A stretch of 64,000 bases of DNA from Isoetes taiwanensis (lineage: Eukaryota; Streptophyta; Lycopodiopsida; Isoetales; Isoetaceae). Position numbers and translations under genes: made by a program. The stretch is from contig JAJEKV010000008.1 of assembly GCA_021234155.1 (NCBI GenBank), positions 4,014,085 to 4,078,084 of the forward strand, written 5' to 3'. Below the pieces are notes generated by a model. That model did not search any database. It was not told the DNA's origin and was given only the letters and a program-made list of their open reading frames with translations. Shown in pieces: positions 49,664 to 62,615 of the stretch (position 1 is its first letter; every line of letters begins with the position of its first letter).

Positions 49664-50136
49664 GGTGTGTCCTGTGTATGTAGCTGCTTCCCTTACTTCA
49701 TCTGTTTCTTGGTCGATGAAATCCTCTAAGTCCGGCTGCTGCCGTAGAAGGTGAAGGAGTTCGTCGACGCGATAGCCTCTGTCCCTGCATTCGGGAAGGT
49801 TTTAATTATCGTTTAGTAACAAATATTCCTGCCCTTCGACTATGATCGGCGCTAGACTTGTTATTCCCAGCCCGATTGGTTGTGCTATCCTCGGTGTGCT
49901 CCTGTCAGCTTCGAAACGGCTAACATCTTGTTCTGCTTCACGACGTTCTTCCTCTGGGTCCACTTCCATTTCATCTTCATTTTCCTCTTCTGAGTCCTCA
50001 CTTTCTCTGGATGATTCCGCTATGGACTGCTTTCGTTACTCAAAGCGATGGAATTTTGTTAGCCGTCTCTTCTGCTGAGTCCAAGGGTGTGATCTCAAGT
50101 GGCTGGATTGATGGTTCACCTACCACGGTTTGGGCC

Positions 50137-50580
50137 CTATAGAATAAATATAGTGCTAAAGAACATGTTGTAAGAGAAAAATCTCTCTTTCATTTCTTTC
50201 GGGGTCATGTAGTTGGGTAGGCGCTCGGTTCTATTCTGCAGCAATTTCGCAATGTTGGGTATATGACTAAGGGCTGTTTGCAATATAGTCTTTGGTACAA
50301 AGTACCCTATGCATGGGGGTATTTCTTGCAAGCTAGGAGCTACTTTCTCTTGGAATTCTTGCAGAACTTGTTGGTAGAATGGGTTTGAATTCAGGGTTGC
50401 CGACAAGTCAAATTCTTTCTGGAAAAGTTGGAATACTAGGTTAACATCTACCTGAGCAATGTGGGGGAGGCGCTGCACCCGATGAAGGAAGATGTAGCCA
50501 TGAGGAGAAGCGTCTTTGTCGATATCGAACGGAACTGGAAGCGCCTAAGGAGGCTGGAAGATCGCCTTGGGCGCAGGAGC
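50137..50580 (-). CDS. Unidentified open frame, possible retroelement ORF
   Basis: A minus frame with a 113-residue track from 50478 (QVDVNLVFQLFQKEFDLSA, PPCIGYFVPKTILQTALSHI, TPKEMKERFFSYNMF). It remains open upstream to about 50550. It lies between the previous frame and the K/E-rich frame, all in one orientation, so the three may be parts of one decayed gene. No family is recognised. Confidence 0.35.
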
Positions 50581-51904
50581 AACTTTGTAGGTGTGGTTTA
50601 GGGGTTATGAGGATATTTATAGAGATCTTGTACCCTAAAATTTTAGGGTTTCTAAAACTTTTGGCATTTTGGGATGAAGTTTGATGTTTCTAGGTTAATT
50701 TGGAGCTAGAAATGGATTCTATACAATTTTAATGTTCTAATGCAACAAATTTTGGCCGATTTGGATATGTCTAGCACAATTTATGGACGTTGAAAGGTCG
50801 GACCCCTCTAAAGCGTCTTGAGGAGGGTGTTAGGTTGGGACCTAAGTGGCCTCTGGCGCACCCTTGGAGGTGTTGGTCTATTTATGTCTAATGGATGCCA
50901 AAAACAAGTTCAAAGACATGAATTCCTACTTATTTTCTTTTGAACTGCAAGTTTCTTTGCTTATTTACTTCATTTGGAGCAGGTAAGTGGCTGATCAAGG
51001 GTCCAGTTGCCTGGACCCCTCTAAGCGTGCGCGAGGAGGGTGTTAGGTCCAGACCTAACTATGCCCTGGCGCACCCTTAGAGGTGTTGGCCTCTTTTTAC
51101 CCAAAATTTCACATTTGCTCCTTAACTACTACTATACTTAATCCAATGCACGTTCTAAACAACTATATATCCTTATTATTCAAAATTTTCACCTTTACAT
51201 ATAAGCCTGTTAGTTACAAAAAGTAGCTTCTGTTCTATTTATCTGTCCTCTTGATGTATTTGGCCAGTCTCATGTGCATGCCAGTGAATCTTCGAAGTGT
51301 TGCACAGCCTCCATCTCTGCTGCTTCTTGTAAAGCGAGTAACATATCGTTAGTTACTCACTTGTTGGGGTCGAAGTCCCCGCGAGAATCTCGGGGCGAAT
51401 CTGCGGAATCTTGCTGCACGGGGATCAATCCGTAACTCCGTTGGAAGTGCGGATTTCTCGCGAACTCTATAAGCGGGGGAGTCTTGGGATCTTTTCACGG
51501 GTTTCTGCGGGGGGTCCGGAAGCTCTGGTGGAGGTTTCAACTGGAATATCTCTCGTGTTGGCCGCCCTCCTTCGATATATTTTACCTAGTGTGCCTCGTA
51601 ATAGGCACTGTACTCGGTGTGCATCTTCTTATATACAGTATAGTCTGCTAACTCTTTCTTGTATCTTCTCTCGGGCCCTAAGGTGTATGCGAGTCCACAG
51701 CTGTTTTGTTAAGCCTTCTTTGCGGCTGCTTTATGCGCATCTAGCTTCCTAGCCTCTTGCCATTCGCGAAGCTTGATTGGAGGCATTGGCGGGGTAGTTC
51801 AATCACGGGGTTACGGAGGTCACGGGCTGGGGTTTGGCCTTCTTCTTGGGGTTCTTTTTGCTCGGGATGATAGTTCTAGTTCTTCTGCGAGGATTCTCCA
51901 GTTC

Positions 51905-52245
51905 CTAGAAGTACTTCCTCCAAGAAGTTCTGCCCATCACTTGAACACCGGCGGCGATGGAGGTTGGTAAGCCTTGGTCGTTCCGCAGATGGCGATGCCG
52001 ACCGAGCTCCTCCTCCTCTTCGGCAGGGGCTCGTCTGTCATCACCCTTTTGCCTTTCCTGTCTGGTTCTTCCCTGCTCTTCGTCCTTTGCTCGCGCCATT
52101 GGTCTTCTTCGGCCTCCGCGACTGCTTTCTCTGCTTTCTTTCTTGCCTTCTCCTCCTTCCTTTTTGCTTTTTCCTCTTTCCTCCTTGCCTTTTCTTCTTT
52201 CCTCTTGGACTTCTCTTCTTTCTTAGCCTCTTTTCTAGATTTTGG
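51905..52245 (-). pseudogene. Lys/Glu-rich coiled-coil reading frame
   Basis: The minus strand is open from about 52245 without an ATG. It gives repeats of the type KRKEEKARRKEEKAKRKEEK, followed by a basic stretch (PLPKRRRSSVGIA). The regular charge pattern predicts a long single helix or coiled coil. Identity is unknown, and the 5' part is missing or in an unrecognised exon. Confidence 0.35.
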
Positions 52246-52944
52246 TAGTATCTAAGGGTAGCCTCTCCATGTCGGCCTTCAATTTTTCCTCGGCATCTTT
52301 GAGTTTCTACGCTTTCGGGCGGCGAGGACTTGGTATTGGGCTTATCATCTTTGCTTACCTTCTGGCGATGCAGCCGTCCTAGCCATTGACGAGAGATCGA
52401 TTTGGATCAGGGCGCGGAAGATGCGCCCTATTGGGGCGAGCTTTCGAAGAACAACGTGGGAAACCTAAAATGATGCCTAAGTCCACTAATTTATAGGGTT
52501 GAATTTTTAGGGTTTGGTCTAAGTGCTTATTTCCTTGGGTTGTTGGTGAAATCCTCCATATCTTGAATCGAAGCTGGGTCTTCTTCAACTATTTTTCTCC
52601 CAAACCCCTCTAAGCATGCGCGAGGAGGGTGTTAGGTCCAGACCTAACTATGCCTGGCGCCCACCCTTAGAGGTGTTGTCCCTTCTCTAACTAATCCAAT
52701 TTACACAATTTAACATCGTTTCCCACTAATTTAATCGTTCTAAGCAAGATTCTATCATTACTTTTACAATTTGAGTAAGTTTTGATCAACTTTTCGAGGT
52801 TACTTTTGGGGGACCCCTCTAAGCATCTTGAAGAAGAGGGTGTTAGGTCATGACCTAACTAGTGTCTGGCGCACCCTTAGAGGTGTTGCTCAAAATTAAT
52901 TTTACTAATACTTTTACGTGTTTTAATATTCAAAATTTCATCTT

Positions 52945-53935
52945 TCTAGAATGGGACTCGCATGAAACCAACAAACCACCGACTTGCTTCTCATTCATCT
53001 CAGTGATTTTCTACAATGGTGGATAGTGGGTAGCGCACACATCTAACTACCCATAAAAATAAAGGGAAAATCAATTATATCATTTGGACCCCAACAAAAT
53101 ACAATGCTAATAGAGGCCCGGGCTAGTGTACTGTAGAAGCTTATCACGGGATTAAAAACCCAGCCCTTTCGGGTTTTTGAGGAAAAACCCTAGTGATAAG
53201 CCTTGACGGGGAACTGGACAAGCGTAAGGCATAAAAATGCGCTCCCAAAACCCCACGAATGGAAAAGTGAAGCAGGATGCGGCTCGCTAACGTACACACA
53301 TCACCAACAAAACAACAAGACAAAACAAACCTCCCAGTGGAGGGCTGATTCTGTAGCGTGCCACAGCGATAAAAATAATAATAACAAAGAAGGGAGGGTG
53401 GGTTCAAAGAGAATAAAGATGCTGGCGAGAGAAGGAAGGCGGCCGATGAGATGTTGATCACGGCAGCCCTAAAATAGCGAACTCCCAACCCGAATGGGCA
53501 TCGCCGCCCGCGCATGCATGCAAAACATGCATGCTCGTCCCATTCTAGAATGGCGTCCGATGTCTCCGGATCGATGGGATTCTAGAATGGGACTTCGCAT
53601 ATAGCTCAACAAACCGCGAATACCAAAGGACTTCCTTACAAACTAGGATCGGGGCGAAGGTCCGGGGGCCGAAGGCTAAAGGCGGAAAAGGGCGGCAAAG
53701 AAAGAAAGCAAAATTGGCCAAACCAAGCGGGGAAGAAGCCCCTCCCCTGCACGGGAAACAATTCAAAGAGAATAAGATGCTGGCGAGAGGAAGAGGCCGA
53801 TGAGATGTGTTGATGCGAAGCTTGGCGCCTAAAATAGCGAACTCCCAACGAGAATGGGCATCGCCCATGCATGCAAAACATGCATGCTCGTCCCATTCTA
53901 GAATGGCGATCCGATGTCGGGTCGATGGGATTATG
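52945..53935. repeat. Local duplication with shared GCATGCATGCAAAACATGC
   Basis: Two direct copies, one ending near 53580 and the other near 53935. They share TCTAGAATGGGACT (52945 and 53581), GATGCTGGCGAGAG, CTAAAATAGCGAACTCCCAA and a terminal palindrome-rich part (GCATGCATGCAAAACATGCATGC then CGTCCCATTCTAGAATGG, described in two pieces). The second copy is shorter. Confidence 0.8.
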
Positions 53936-54389
53936 TTATAATTTGGGGCTCCTAAGGCCGAGTCCTAGGGGTTCTTATGGAAGTGACCCCTCTAAAAGTC
54001 TTCTGAGACCCGATTAGGTCTAGACCTAACATGCTCTGGCGCATCCTTGGAGGTGTCGGCCAAAAGTGACTAAAATTTACTAGGCTTTCTTAGGAGGCTT
54101 TTCTTCTATCTATTTCATCTTAAATATGTTCTCTAATTATTCTAGTTCTAGATAATTACTAACTCTATTCTGGGAAAAAAAATTTCCCACTATTAGGAGT
54201 TAGTGCTTGGGCTTTTCTATCTAAGTAATTTAGTCTAGCACACCAAGTATACCCAAAGTGAGTCTCCCTTCTACCACCCCATAATATAAATAAGTACCTT
54301 CTCGCCTAGTAAAGTGCCAAGGAGTCACAATTGAGGTAGAGGAATAAAGGTATAAAAAATAGGCTCAGAGAGCAACAGACATAAGTAAC

Positions 54390-57300
54390 TGTTGTTATGG
54401 TAGCACGGCTCTTGTGCACTTTAGGCAGTAAAAATAGGTCAAGAGAACCTTCGCTGCAGATCCTCGAGCCCGCATACGTTGGAGAACAACATCAACAAAT
54501 TGGAAAGCAGAGGGCAAACTTATGGAGGAAACTTCAGCAAATCAAAGGCCAAGAGGGTGCACAGGGAAGGCCGAACACAAATAAGAAAGGGGAGCCTATT
54601 GGAAGGACGACTGCGACATCAAAATTAGACATAAGAATTGCCAAGAGGGCTATCCAACAGCCAATGGGCATCATGGCACTTACAAAATTGATTACATTAA
54701 GGGAGGAACACCTCCTAGTCAAGGATACTCTCCAAGTGCCATATTGTCTCGAGGAACGACCCCACATCGACGACTAATGTCACAGCTACGACACCAACAA
54801 GTAGATGACTTCATCAACTTATGATATCAAGAGTTCTGAAGGATGAGACTGAGCATATACAGGCCATAGTAGTATCAGATCTACACTCCGAGCAGACATG
54901 CTTTGACTAAGGAGGTATTACAAGCCAGCAAGAGTGGGCTCCTCACGAATAGGAATATGGCAAAACTGCAACAAATTTCTTCCTCATCAGCCCGATACTT
55001 CAGAGAAGCTGCATCAACCTCGACAGCACCATCTCAAGACCACGGCAATCTTCTACCTTAGAGATTGGAGGTCAAACTCCATCAAGAAGAGGCATCATGA
55101 GGGACCAAATACCAGCATTATTAATTGATCAGTCAAGATTAGTCCCTGCAGATGGATGCAAACAAACTTCGCTCAGAAAAAGAAGTTGTAAAGTTAGAAG
55201 TGGTAAAGCACTCGACATTGTCTTCAGCCTTATAGCAGCAGCATGTGGCCGCCAAGATGAAGAATCAAATCGACAAGCTCAACACAACAACATCAATTCA
55301 GGAGTAGAAGAATCATCCTCGAATCTCATAACCTCCAAGGCAGATGAGCGACATGAAAGATTCTACACAATGGTGAACATGACCTTCAAGCCTTTGGGAT
55401 GCAACACCCAGAGCCTTAGATCGCCACTACTCCAGCTTTTAAGCAAGCTAGAGGACCTATCGATAGTTGAATTTCTTAGAATTATGGGTGATAGCATCCA
55501 TGATGGGATTGGGACGAAATTTCGAGTAGATTTTTTGTCTTTTCTTTTTTAGAAAGATGGACCCAAGAATTGAGCAAAGCTTCAAGGATTGGGAAGAAAA
55601 TGTATGGAGTACAACAATAATTGTATACATTCTTCGGCAGATATCCAACTTATTGGAACCTCTTCGTGAGCTTGATCACCCTCGCTAAGAAGGATTCAAT
55701 AATAGGATAAGTCGACTATGTATATGATCTAGTACTTCAGCGGCATAAGGAATAATCCGACCAAATGAAGGGAAGCAATCTAATAAAGTCCGCCAACTTC
55801 TTAGATAGCATCAACTCAAAGGTGGGACTATTTCAAGAGGGCAATAATTAAGAAAGGGTAGATCCTAGAGTATAGATTAGATCTAAAACAAGAATAATTA
55901 TCTAATCATATAGTTTTCTATGTGTACCCAAAAGTAATGTCATGCCGACTAAACTTGTGGCCATAGGATTTATGTAAGTAGTTCTTTAACTTGTAATTTT
56001 GCACCTCCTAGATGACGGACATCTTTAAGAGCAAGACTCTTAAGTCTAAATCTAGGCCAGTAATTATGGCAAGGCCAAGTAATTAGCAGCACCAACGGAA
56101 CAAGAGTCAAGTTCGACATCAACCTTAAGCGAAGCAAAGTAGAGCATCTGTACATTGGCAACTATGACCTCATAATAAGCATGCAACATTAAAGCTGGCT
56201 AAGGCAATAATTGATTATCATAAGCAAGAGATACTTATCCCAGCACCAGAGAGCAAGTACCTTATAATTTAAGTTAAGGAAGTAATTCCAATCGTGCAAC
56301 GCATGTCAGTAAAGCAATTACTTAGGTACATCATGAGGAATGAGGTCATTACATAAGCTCGGGGTTGTCGACCCAGAGCTACAAGAGTAAGAAGGAAGAT
56401 GCTACTTGAAGCTTGATTTGCCTCGGCCAATCTCTAAGTTAATCAAGAAGTCCCATGATATATCTCGTGTGAAATTTGAGAGCTTTTGCTCTATAGAGGC
56501 ATAGAGTCTGAAATCACTCTGCACTTGCAGGAGGGAGAGCCGATCAGCAAGGCTCTTTATAGAATCGGCACTTCCAGAGCTAGCAAAGCTCAAGAAAGCG
56601 ATTGTAGGAGTTGATCAACTTGGGGATCCTTTTCGCCAAGATGGAAGTCTAAAGATGTATATCAACCATGGGCAGCTCATCAAGCAGCGACATAATGGAT
56701 CAGCCCCAAGAAGCAAGATTCTTTTGCGAATCGACTTAAAATTTGGGGCAATCAGCAAATAAGGATGAAGGGGAAGATAATTATAAGACTCCTTCAGAAC
56801 CACGGTATGGGCACTATGATTTCACAATAATGCCCCTAAGTCTATGGAATGCTCCACCAACTTGTATGCATTTGAGGAAGCGACATCTTGAAGATTCTTT
56901 GGATGATTTCTTCATCAATTCTCTTGACGACATCGTGATCTACAGACAAATCAATGGAGGAGCATGCAGTAATGCGGAGATGTTAAAATGTCGCCACTCA
57001 TTGGCAAGCTTTTGAAGCAGCAATTTGCAATGCCATCTCCACTTTTGCAAAGCGAATTCGGCAAGAAGATAGAAGAAGCCAACTTCCTCAACATGGAGTT
57101 CAAGCACATGATGGGCTAGTCCTTACAAAAGTGCAAAGAACGGATTAAGAAGAGAAACCTTCAAATAATTTAAAAAGGAAGGTAATCCTTAATGTCAAAG
57201 AACAACTATACTCAAAGCATAAGGAGTAAGAAAAATTTTCCAGGACACGCATAATAGCCCTATTTCCGGCCATGTAAAATTTATAAAGGCCTACTTCCAG

Positions 57301-59404
57301 ATTAAAAGTAGCTACTTCTGGCCGGACATGAAGAAGCGGATAGTCGATATATCCAAGAATGTCGATTGGCATCGCGGAGACAAAAGCGCGAACAACGAAT
57401 TCAGGAGTTTTGGAACCTTGGCGATTGCCAGACGCCAAGTGGGAAGTCTTGGCATGGTTTTCATAGCGGGCCTTCCAAGGACAACAAGAAGCTTTGAAGC
57501 CTTGATGATTGTGGTATATAGTTTATCAAAAGGGCACATACTTGCCATGCCACACCATAGACACCGCCTTGGATCTAGCCGTGTGGTCTACATAAGAGTT
57601 CTTTTAGGCTGCATGGAAAGCACAGGTCGATCATCACCAAAAGAGATCCGAAGTTCTTTAGCGACGTTTAGCAAGACTTCTTCAACACGAGCTGCACCAA
57701 CTTGTTGATGAGTTTTGCTTATCATTTGCAGTCAAATCGGCAAAGGACCGCACCAACACAATTTTGGAAATGCGTTGAGAAACTATGATTGGAACAAGTA
57801 ATCCAAATGGTAGGAAGTACATCCACCAGGTCAATTCATTACAATAATATGAAGCAAGAGTCATCGAAGATGTCTCCTCCATGATCAGTTACAGTTATCA
57901 ATGCTTGACCCTAGTTATGTGGCATAATCTAGTGCCCTAGGTGGAAGTTTCTCAACAACAACAGCATATATGCAGTACCTATTGGTAGAAGTGTGAGAAT
58001 ATCTTCAACAGCATGGGCACATCTGAAGAGTCTAGCAGATAGACATAAAACTCCTCGAGAGTTGTTTTGTTGTGGCAGGTAAAGTTGGCTCAAGTAAAGG
58101 GAAGCTTCACATCGGCAATTGTAAGAAGCTCGCCCCTAGGTGGGCCGGTCCGTTCAAGATCTTGGAGAAGAGTGGGCTCTCAAGCCTACAAGTTGGATCT
58201 CTTGGCTACCTTAAGGTCTTCCATGTGAGTTTATTGAAAAGGCACGATCCTAACCCTGAGGAGGTTTTGGATACTCCAACTTTGTTGGAAATGACGGAGG
58301 ATTAAGTTGAAATTGTGCCTGAATTGCTTCTTGATAAGTCATTCAAGAGGACTAGGTGGTCTCAATTCCTCCAGTACTTGGTCAAGTGGAACCACTTGCC
58401 CGTGGAAGACGTGACATGGGTATTGAAGCAGGATTTGGAGAAGCAATACCCAGAGTTTATGAAGGAGTTTGATGGGAAAGTCGTCTCCGATTTGATCGGC
58501 GTAGACTTGCCGGGAGGTTAGCTTAGTATGTTTCTTAGTTAGCCTTAAGTTCCGCTCATGTATTCTAGTTAGTAGAGTGCATGTGCGGAATCTTGGAACG
58601 ATGTGGGCGATGATGGGATCGCCTTTAAGGCATTCTCTAGGCCAACACGCACCGGGGGAGGTGCGCATGACCATTAGGGTCATGTGAGTGAGAATGAGGC
58701 ATGGTGGGCGATGATGGGACATCGATCGGATGCTCTATGCAGCGATGCGGGTACATACACCCGAAGTAGGAGGGTCATGGTGAAGGTTAAAGTGATCATC
58801 TTGGCGATGATGGGACGTGAGGCGTTCCCTAGCTTGAAACCCTCGGGGCATGATGCACTGGGGTGTACTCGATCTGGGGGATCGTGTACAAGGTAGCACT
58901 TGATCATGGGCGATGATAGGAGCATCTTAAATGTTCCTTAAGCTCAAATCCTTATGGGGCCATGATCGGGTGCAAGGTAGTAGGGTAACCTTGAGCTGGT
59001 AGTTCGGCTCAAGGAGGTAGGTAAGGGGGGTGGTCCCCTAAAACCACAAACTTATTAACTTATATAGCGTAATGTGCTACTTGTGCAGGCTAGTGAAGGG
59101 AAGCATGAAGGAGGGGAGCACGTTACACGGAAGATAGGAGTCATAGAATTTAGACTAACTACGAACTCCTATATTTGTTGTAATAATATTATGTGTATAC
59201 TTTGATAATAATAGTTGTTATAGCTATATAATTTTGTATAACTTATAAATATAGCTTTATAATTACTTAATAAGTAATTAACGAAAAGTTGATCTTTTCA
59301 ATAGAGTTAAGTTCATATATTCTTGTTGTGTGCTTTTGCAGGATTAGAGTAGGTTCGTCACCTTAGCGTAATGTTGAGGGACGGCATTGTCCTAAGGGGG
59401 AGAA
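54390..59404 (+). pseudogene. Old, heavily decayed chromovirus body on the plus strand
   Basis: Recognisable relics in order: protease-neighbouring sequence near 56010-56200 (KTLKSKSRPVIMA, IGNYDLIISM); RT palm 56743-57015 (EPRYGHYDFTIMPLSLWNAP, then NSLDDIVIYRQ); integrase region 57270-57700 (SSYFWPDMKKRIVDISKN, LPRTTRSFEALMIVVYSL); integrase tail 58072-58305 (CKKLAPRWAGPFKILEKSGL, VFHVSLLKRHDPNP); chromodomain 58315-58521 (WSQFLQYLVKWNHLPVEDVT, LEKQYPEFMKEF). It resembles the minus-strand chromovirus throughout, but RT and integrase are shattered by stops and indels while the chromodomain frame is still intact. The left limit and gag are not certain; 54397-54777 is open but unrecognised. 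A purine tract (AAGGGGGAGAA, 59394-59404) precedes the LTR. Confidence 0.8.
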
Positions 59405-61042
59405 TGTGACGTTCGGGGGAATATACGCCTATAAATCATTATATTCCTGGACCGATCACTATACAAGTCTATCTTCATAGCCTTGTATACCATAGATTGT
59501 GGCACTAGGGGGCATGACTAAGTTATTCATATAACTTAGCCAACCTTAGGTTAAGACCATTTTCCACGTGGCCTTAACCTATTGGGCACCCGCCACACGG
59601 TCTTACCCTATTGGAGCCATGTGGCATAACATGTAACCCTAACCTATAAAGGCCTAAACCCTAACCCTAGGCCTCTTTTCTGGCTCCAACAGTCTGGGAA
59701 CCTTCTTCGCGTTCGAAACTCCGTTTTAGAGAACCGTCTTGTGTACAAAGATAGCGTGGCAGCCCCCCAGGCGTGGCGCATCGGCCAGGAGTGGGAGCTA
59801 CCTCGAACACCTTGAAGATCATGGAGATGCCAGGATTGGGAGGGAGTGCTTCTGGAGCAGGTATGTGGAGTAGTGCTCTTAGTAGTCCATCTGGAAGTTA
59901 GCACTCCAGAGGGGTTAGTGTTTCGTATCTAGAGTAGAGCCATCCTAGAACCCGTATTCAACATCTTAAACCCTAATCAAGGAACCCTAACTGTAAGTTA
60001 GATATGTATGATTAGGTTAAGATGTTCTTATGATGATTATCATGTTATGATGCTATGTGATGATGGTTGATCATGTTTGCTCCTCTTGTATTGGGAAGGG
60101 GGTAGAGACCTAGAGCCATATGTAGTATGCTCTAGTGTAGATCCCCTAGTTCCTATTATATGCATTTTGTGCATAGGAACCCACCGGGCTATGGAGGCTA
60201 TGATGTGACTCCAAAGACTACACAACGGGCTAGAGGCAATGGGAGGGAGGATCCCCGGAGAGGGGGGGCTACGGGGGATCCCATAGTGAGCTAGGCTTAT
60301 GGTCGGTCACCCGTGTGGGCGAGCATGGGTCCGACACCTCTGGGCGATGGTGTCACCCCGCCTCTCAAGAGTTGCAAGTGTCGGCTTGGCTCTTGTTTTG
60401 GGGGTTGATTGGGGTATGAATCGCGTGTGTCGCCACGATTCTCTAGCCGCCGATGGAACCTCTAGACCAGGGAGGGGAGATGCAACCCTTCCTGCCTCGG
60501 CCGGACCAGGGAGATGCAACACAGAGTAGTCCCGATGGGTGATGCCATGGGATTGCGTGATCCAGGAAGGCTAGAGTCATGCCAGAGCCTGATTGAGCCC
60601 ATCTGCAAAGTATGCACAGGAGGGGCGGATGGAGTGGTCAACCCTAGCCATTGTCTTATGCCAGCCCTCGCCATTGTTATGACTCGGTCTGCTCTATCTT
60701 GAGGCCTAGCCAGTCAGTCATCCTCCTTATGAGTCAGAGCCATGGGTAGGAGCTCTTATGTTTTATGGTTTATGATTATCTTCTTTGCTCTTATGGATAT
60801 GTGATGGACTACCCTTCGAGGTAGTATGTTGTATTGTTATTGCTAGTTCTGACGTTGTTTATGCTTCCGCTGTGATAGGAGCCCATAGGGGAAGGGCGCG
60901 CAAGACACCTTCGTGTCCCCTGCCCGCACTAGGATTCTCTCAGAGTGCGGGTTAGACGGAGGGCCCATGCGGTTGATGGACCGGATGGGGGATTTCTACC
61001 GAAAGTGTCGGCCGGGCCGTATATTTAGCGAGGAGCGTCACA
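59405..61042 (+). repeat. 3' LTR of the old plus-strand chromovirus
   Basis: It starts TGTGACGTTCGGGGGAATAT after the purine tract and ends GAGGAGCGTCACA at 61042. The termini (TGTGACG and CGTCACA) mirror each other. Length is 1638 bp. It aligns with both halves of the split LTR at 24746-25473 and 35029-35822. The open frames inside it (for example 60299-60529) are not genes. Confidence 0.85.
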
Positions 61043-61127
61043 CAAGAATCTCTCTTTGCTTGCAAATATATGCCGGAAAACAAGGCCGAAATTTCCACCA
61101 AGTGCCGCTTACGTTTGGTAGCGGCCA

Positions 61128-61220
61128 GATTGGGGGTTTTCGGCGGTAAACGGCGGCGGCTAGCCTTCAGCAGCGCTCTGGCGGCGCCGGCCGCCGGTTT
61201 TACCGCCGAAACCCTCAATC
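61128..61220. repeat. GC-rich 93-bp hairpin element
   Basis: The left arm contains GGGTTTTCGGCGGTAAAC and the right arm its complement (TTTTACCGCCGAAACCC). The outer ends GATTG and CAATC pair as well. It looks like a small foldback element next to the LTR end. Confidence 0.8.
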
Positions 61221-62615
61221 CGCCGGTTACCTAGCACATAACCATTGTCTTTCAATAACCAAAAGATCTTTGCAGCTACAGCTATGCTCTCAGTGAACTA
61301 ACTACCTGTGCATCAAGGCAGCCACAAGAAATTGGCCATCACCCCACTGCCACAAAACAAGACCGCCGTACTGAATAACAAAGCAACTCGGCGGTGAAGG
61401 AATAGTACTCGCTTCTTGAACCAGGCAGAATTCCTTCCTATCCTACATCGGCTCCGTCCAGTTGCTCTGCTTCGAACACAGAATTCCATAGGTTTGGAGC
61501 AGCTGTTTGCTCGGGCAAATGATAAAGGCTCTGGAAGGGCTTCGTATAACAGAGCAGTTTTAGCAGCTCCGGAGGTTTTAGGTTTTTAGCAGTTCCTCCG
61601 GAGCCCTTGCCGTCAGCAGGAATTAAGGCAGGAGATTTGAGGTTGCAGGATCTTTAAATCCTCGTCCTCATGAGGTTAAACAAATCTAACCGTTGCCCAA
61701 TCGTTGGATGAATGAAGGGTTATATGGCATAATCACGGAATATGCTTTTTAAAAAGAATATGCCAAAGATTATTGATGATAATCTCACGAATATGCTTTT
61801 TTTCGAATATTCTAGAGATTTATGATCGAGAAATCGCTGTTTGCTTTCGGCATTGGAAATGGCATTCTGTATCGAAATCATTGCATCTATTGCTCAATGG
61901 CGTTGCTTTCTGTTGCGCGATTCAGCATCGGATCATCTTTGCTCTGCCCAAATCGGCGGGGAAGGGATAAAGTGGATACGTTTTCAGTTGCGGGGACCAT
62001 GCAATGTGCAAACAGGGAAAATCCTTGTAGCCCGAGATAGATTTCGGCAACACCTTATGAGATGTGCCTTATGGTTCCGTAAGCTCCAGTGCGGATCCGA
62101 AAAGAATAAAGTATAGAATCCTTCGAGATAGCAGTAGCTTTAGAGATTCCTCAGGATTTATGCTTTTGAAATGATCTGAGTCGTTGTATCACCATGCAAA
62201 CCCGTTTCTGGGACAGAGGAAAAAATTCATATTGGAAAAAGGCCGCATTTGGGTGGAAGATTTTGGTCGGATTAAAATGCCCATCCAGAAAAAATTGTGC
62301 CCACAAAATTCAATCTCTACGTTTGATGCATGAAACTCCGATCCAAGGGCTTTCTTTGTAGCAGATCGCCCAAAAACGACCACAAGAATCTGCCTTATTC
62401 TTTTAATCCGAATAGAAGGGTCTATGCCGTAGAAGAAGAAAAGGATTTTGTGATCAACAGAGCTTTAGAGTTTTTGCATAAGTATTTGAAGACATTCAAG
62501 TCGTTTCCGGAGAAAACAGAGCCCACATCTTGCTCTTTTTATGAAGATTAGGATCGAAGAGGATAGGTTCAGTGGGATTTTACAGTGCTTAACCTGCTCG
62601 GACATGGGTTTAAGG

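Larger units (their letters stand above)
50801..54058. repeat. Five dispersed copies of a ~78-bp foldback repeat
   Basis: Copies lie at about 50801-50877, 51013-51089, 52604-52679, 52812-52888 and 53985-54058. Each starts with ACCCCTCTAA, contains GGGTGTTAGG and GACCTAA, and ends CTGGCGCACCCTTAGAGGTG. The two ends are partly complementary (CCCTCTAAG against CTTAGAGG), so each copy can fold back. All five have the same orientation. They are non-coding. Confidence 0.9.

Noticed and set aside
60299-60529. Arg/Gly-rich open frames on both strands
   Set aside because: They fall inside the LTR at 59405-61042 and are explained by its GC-rich composition.
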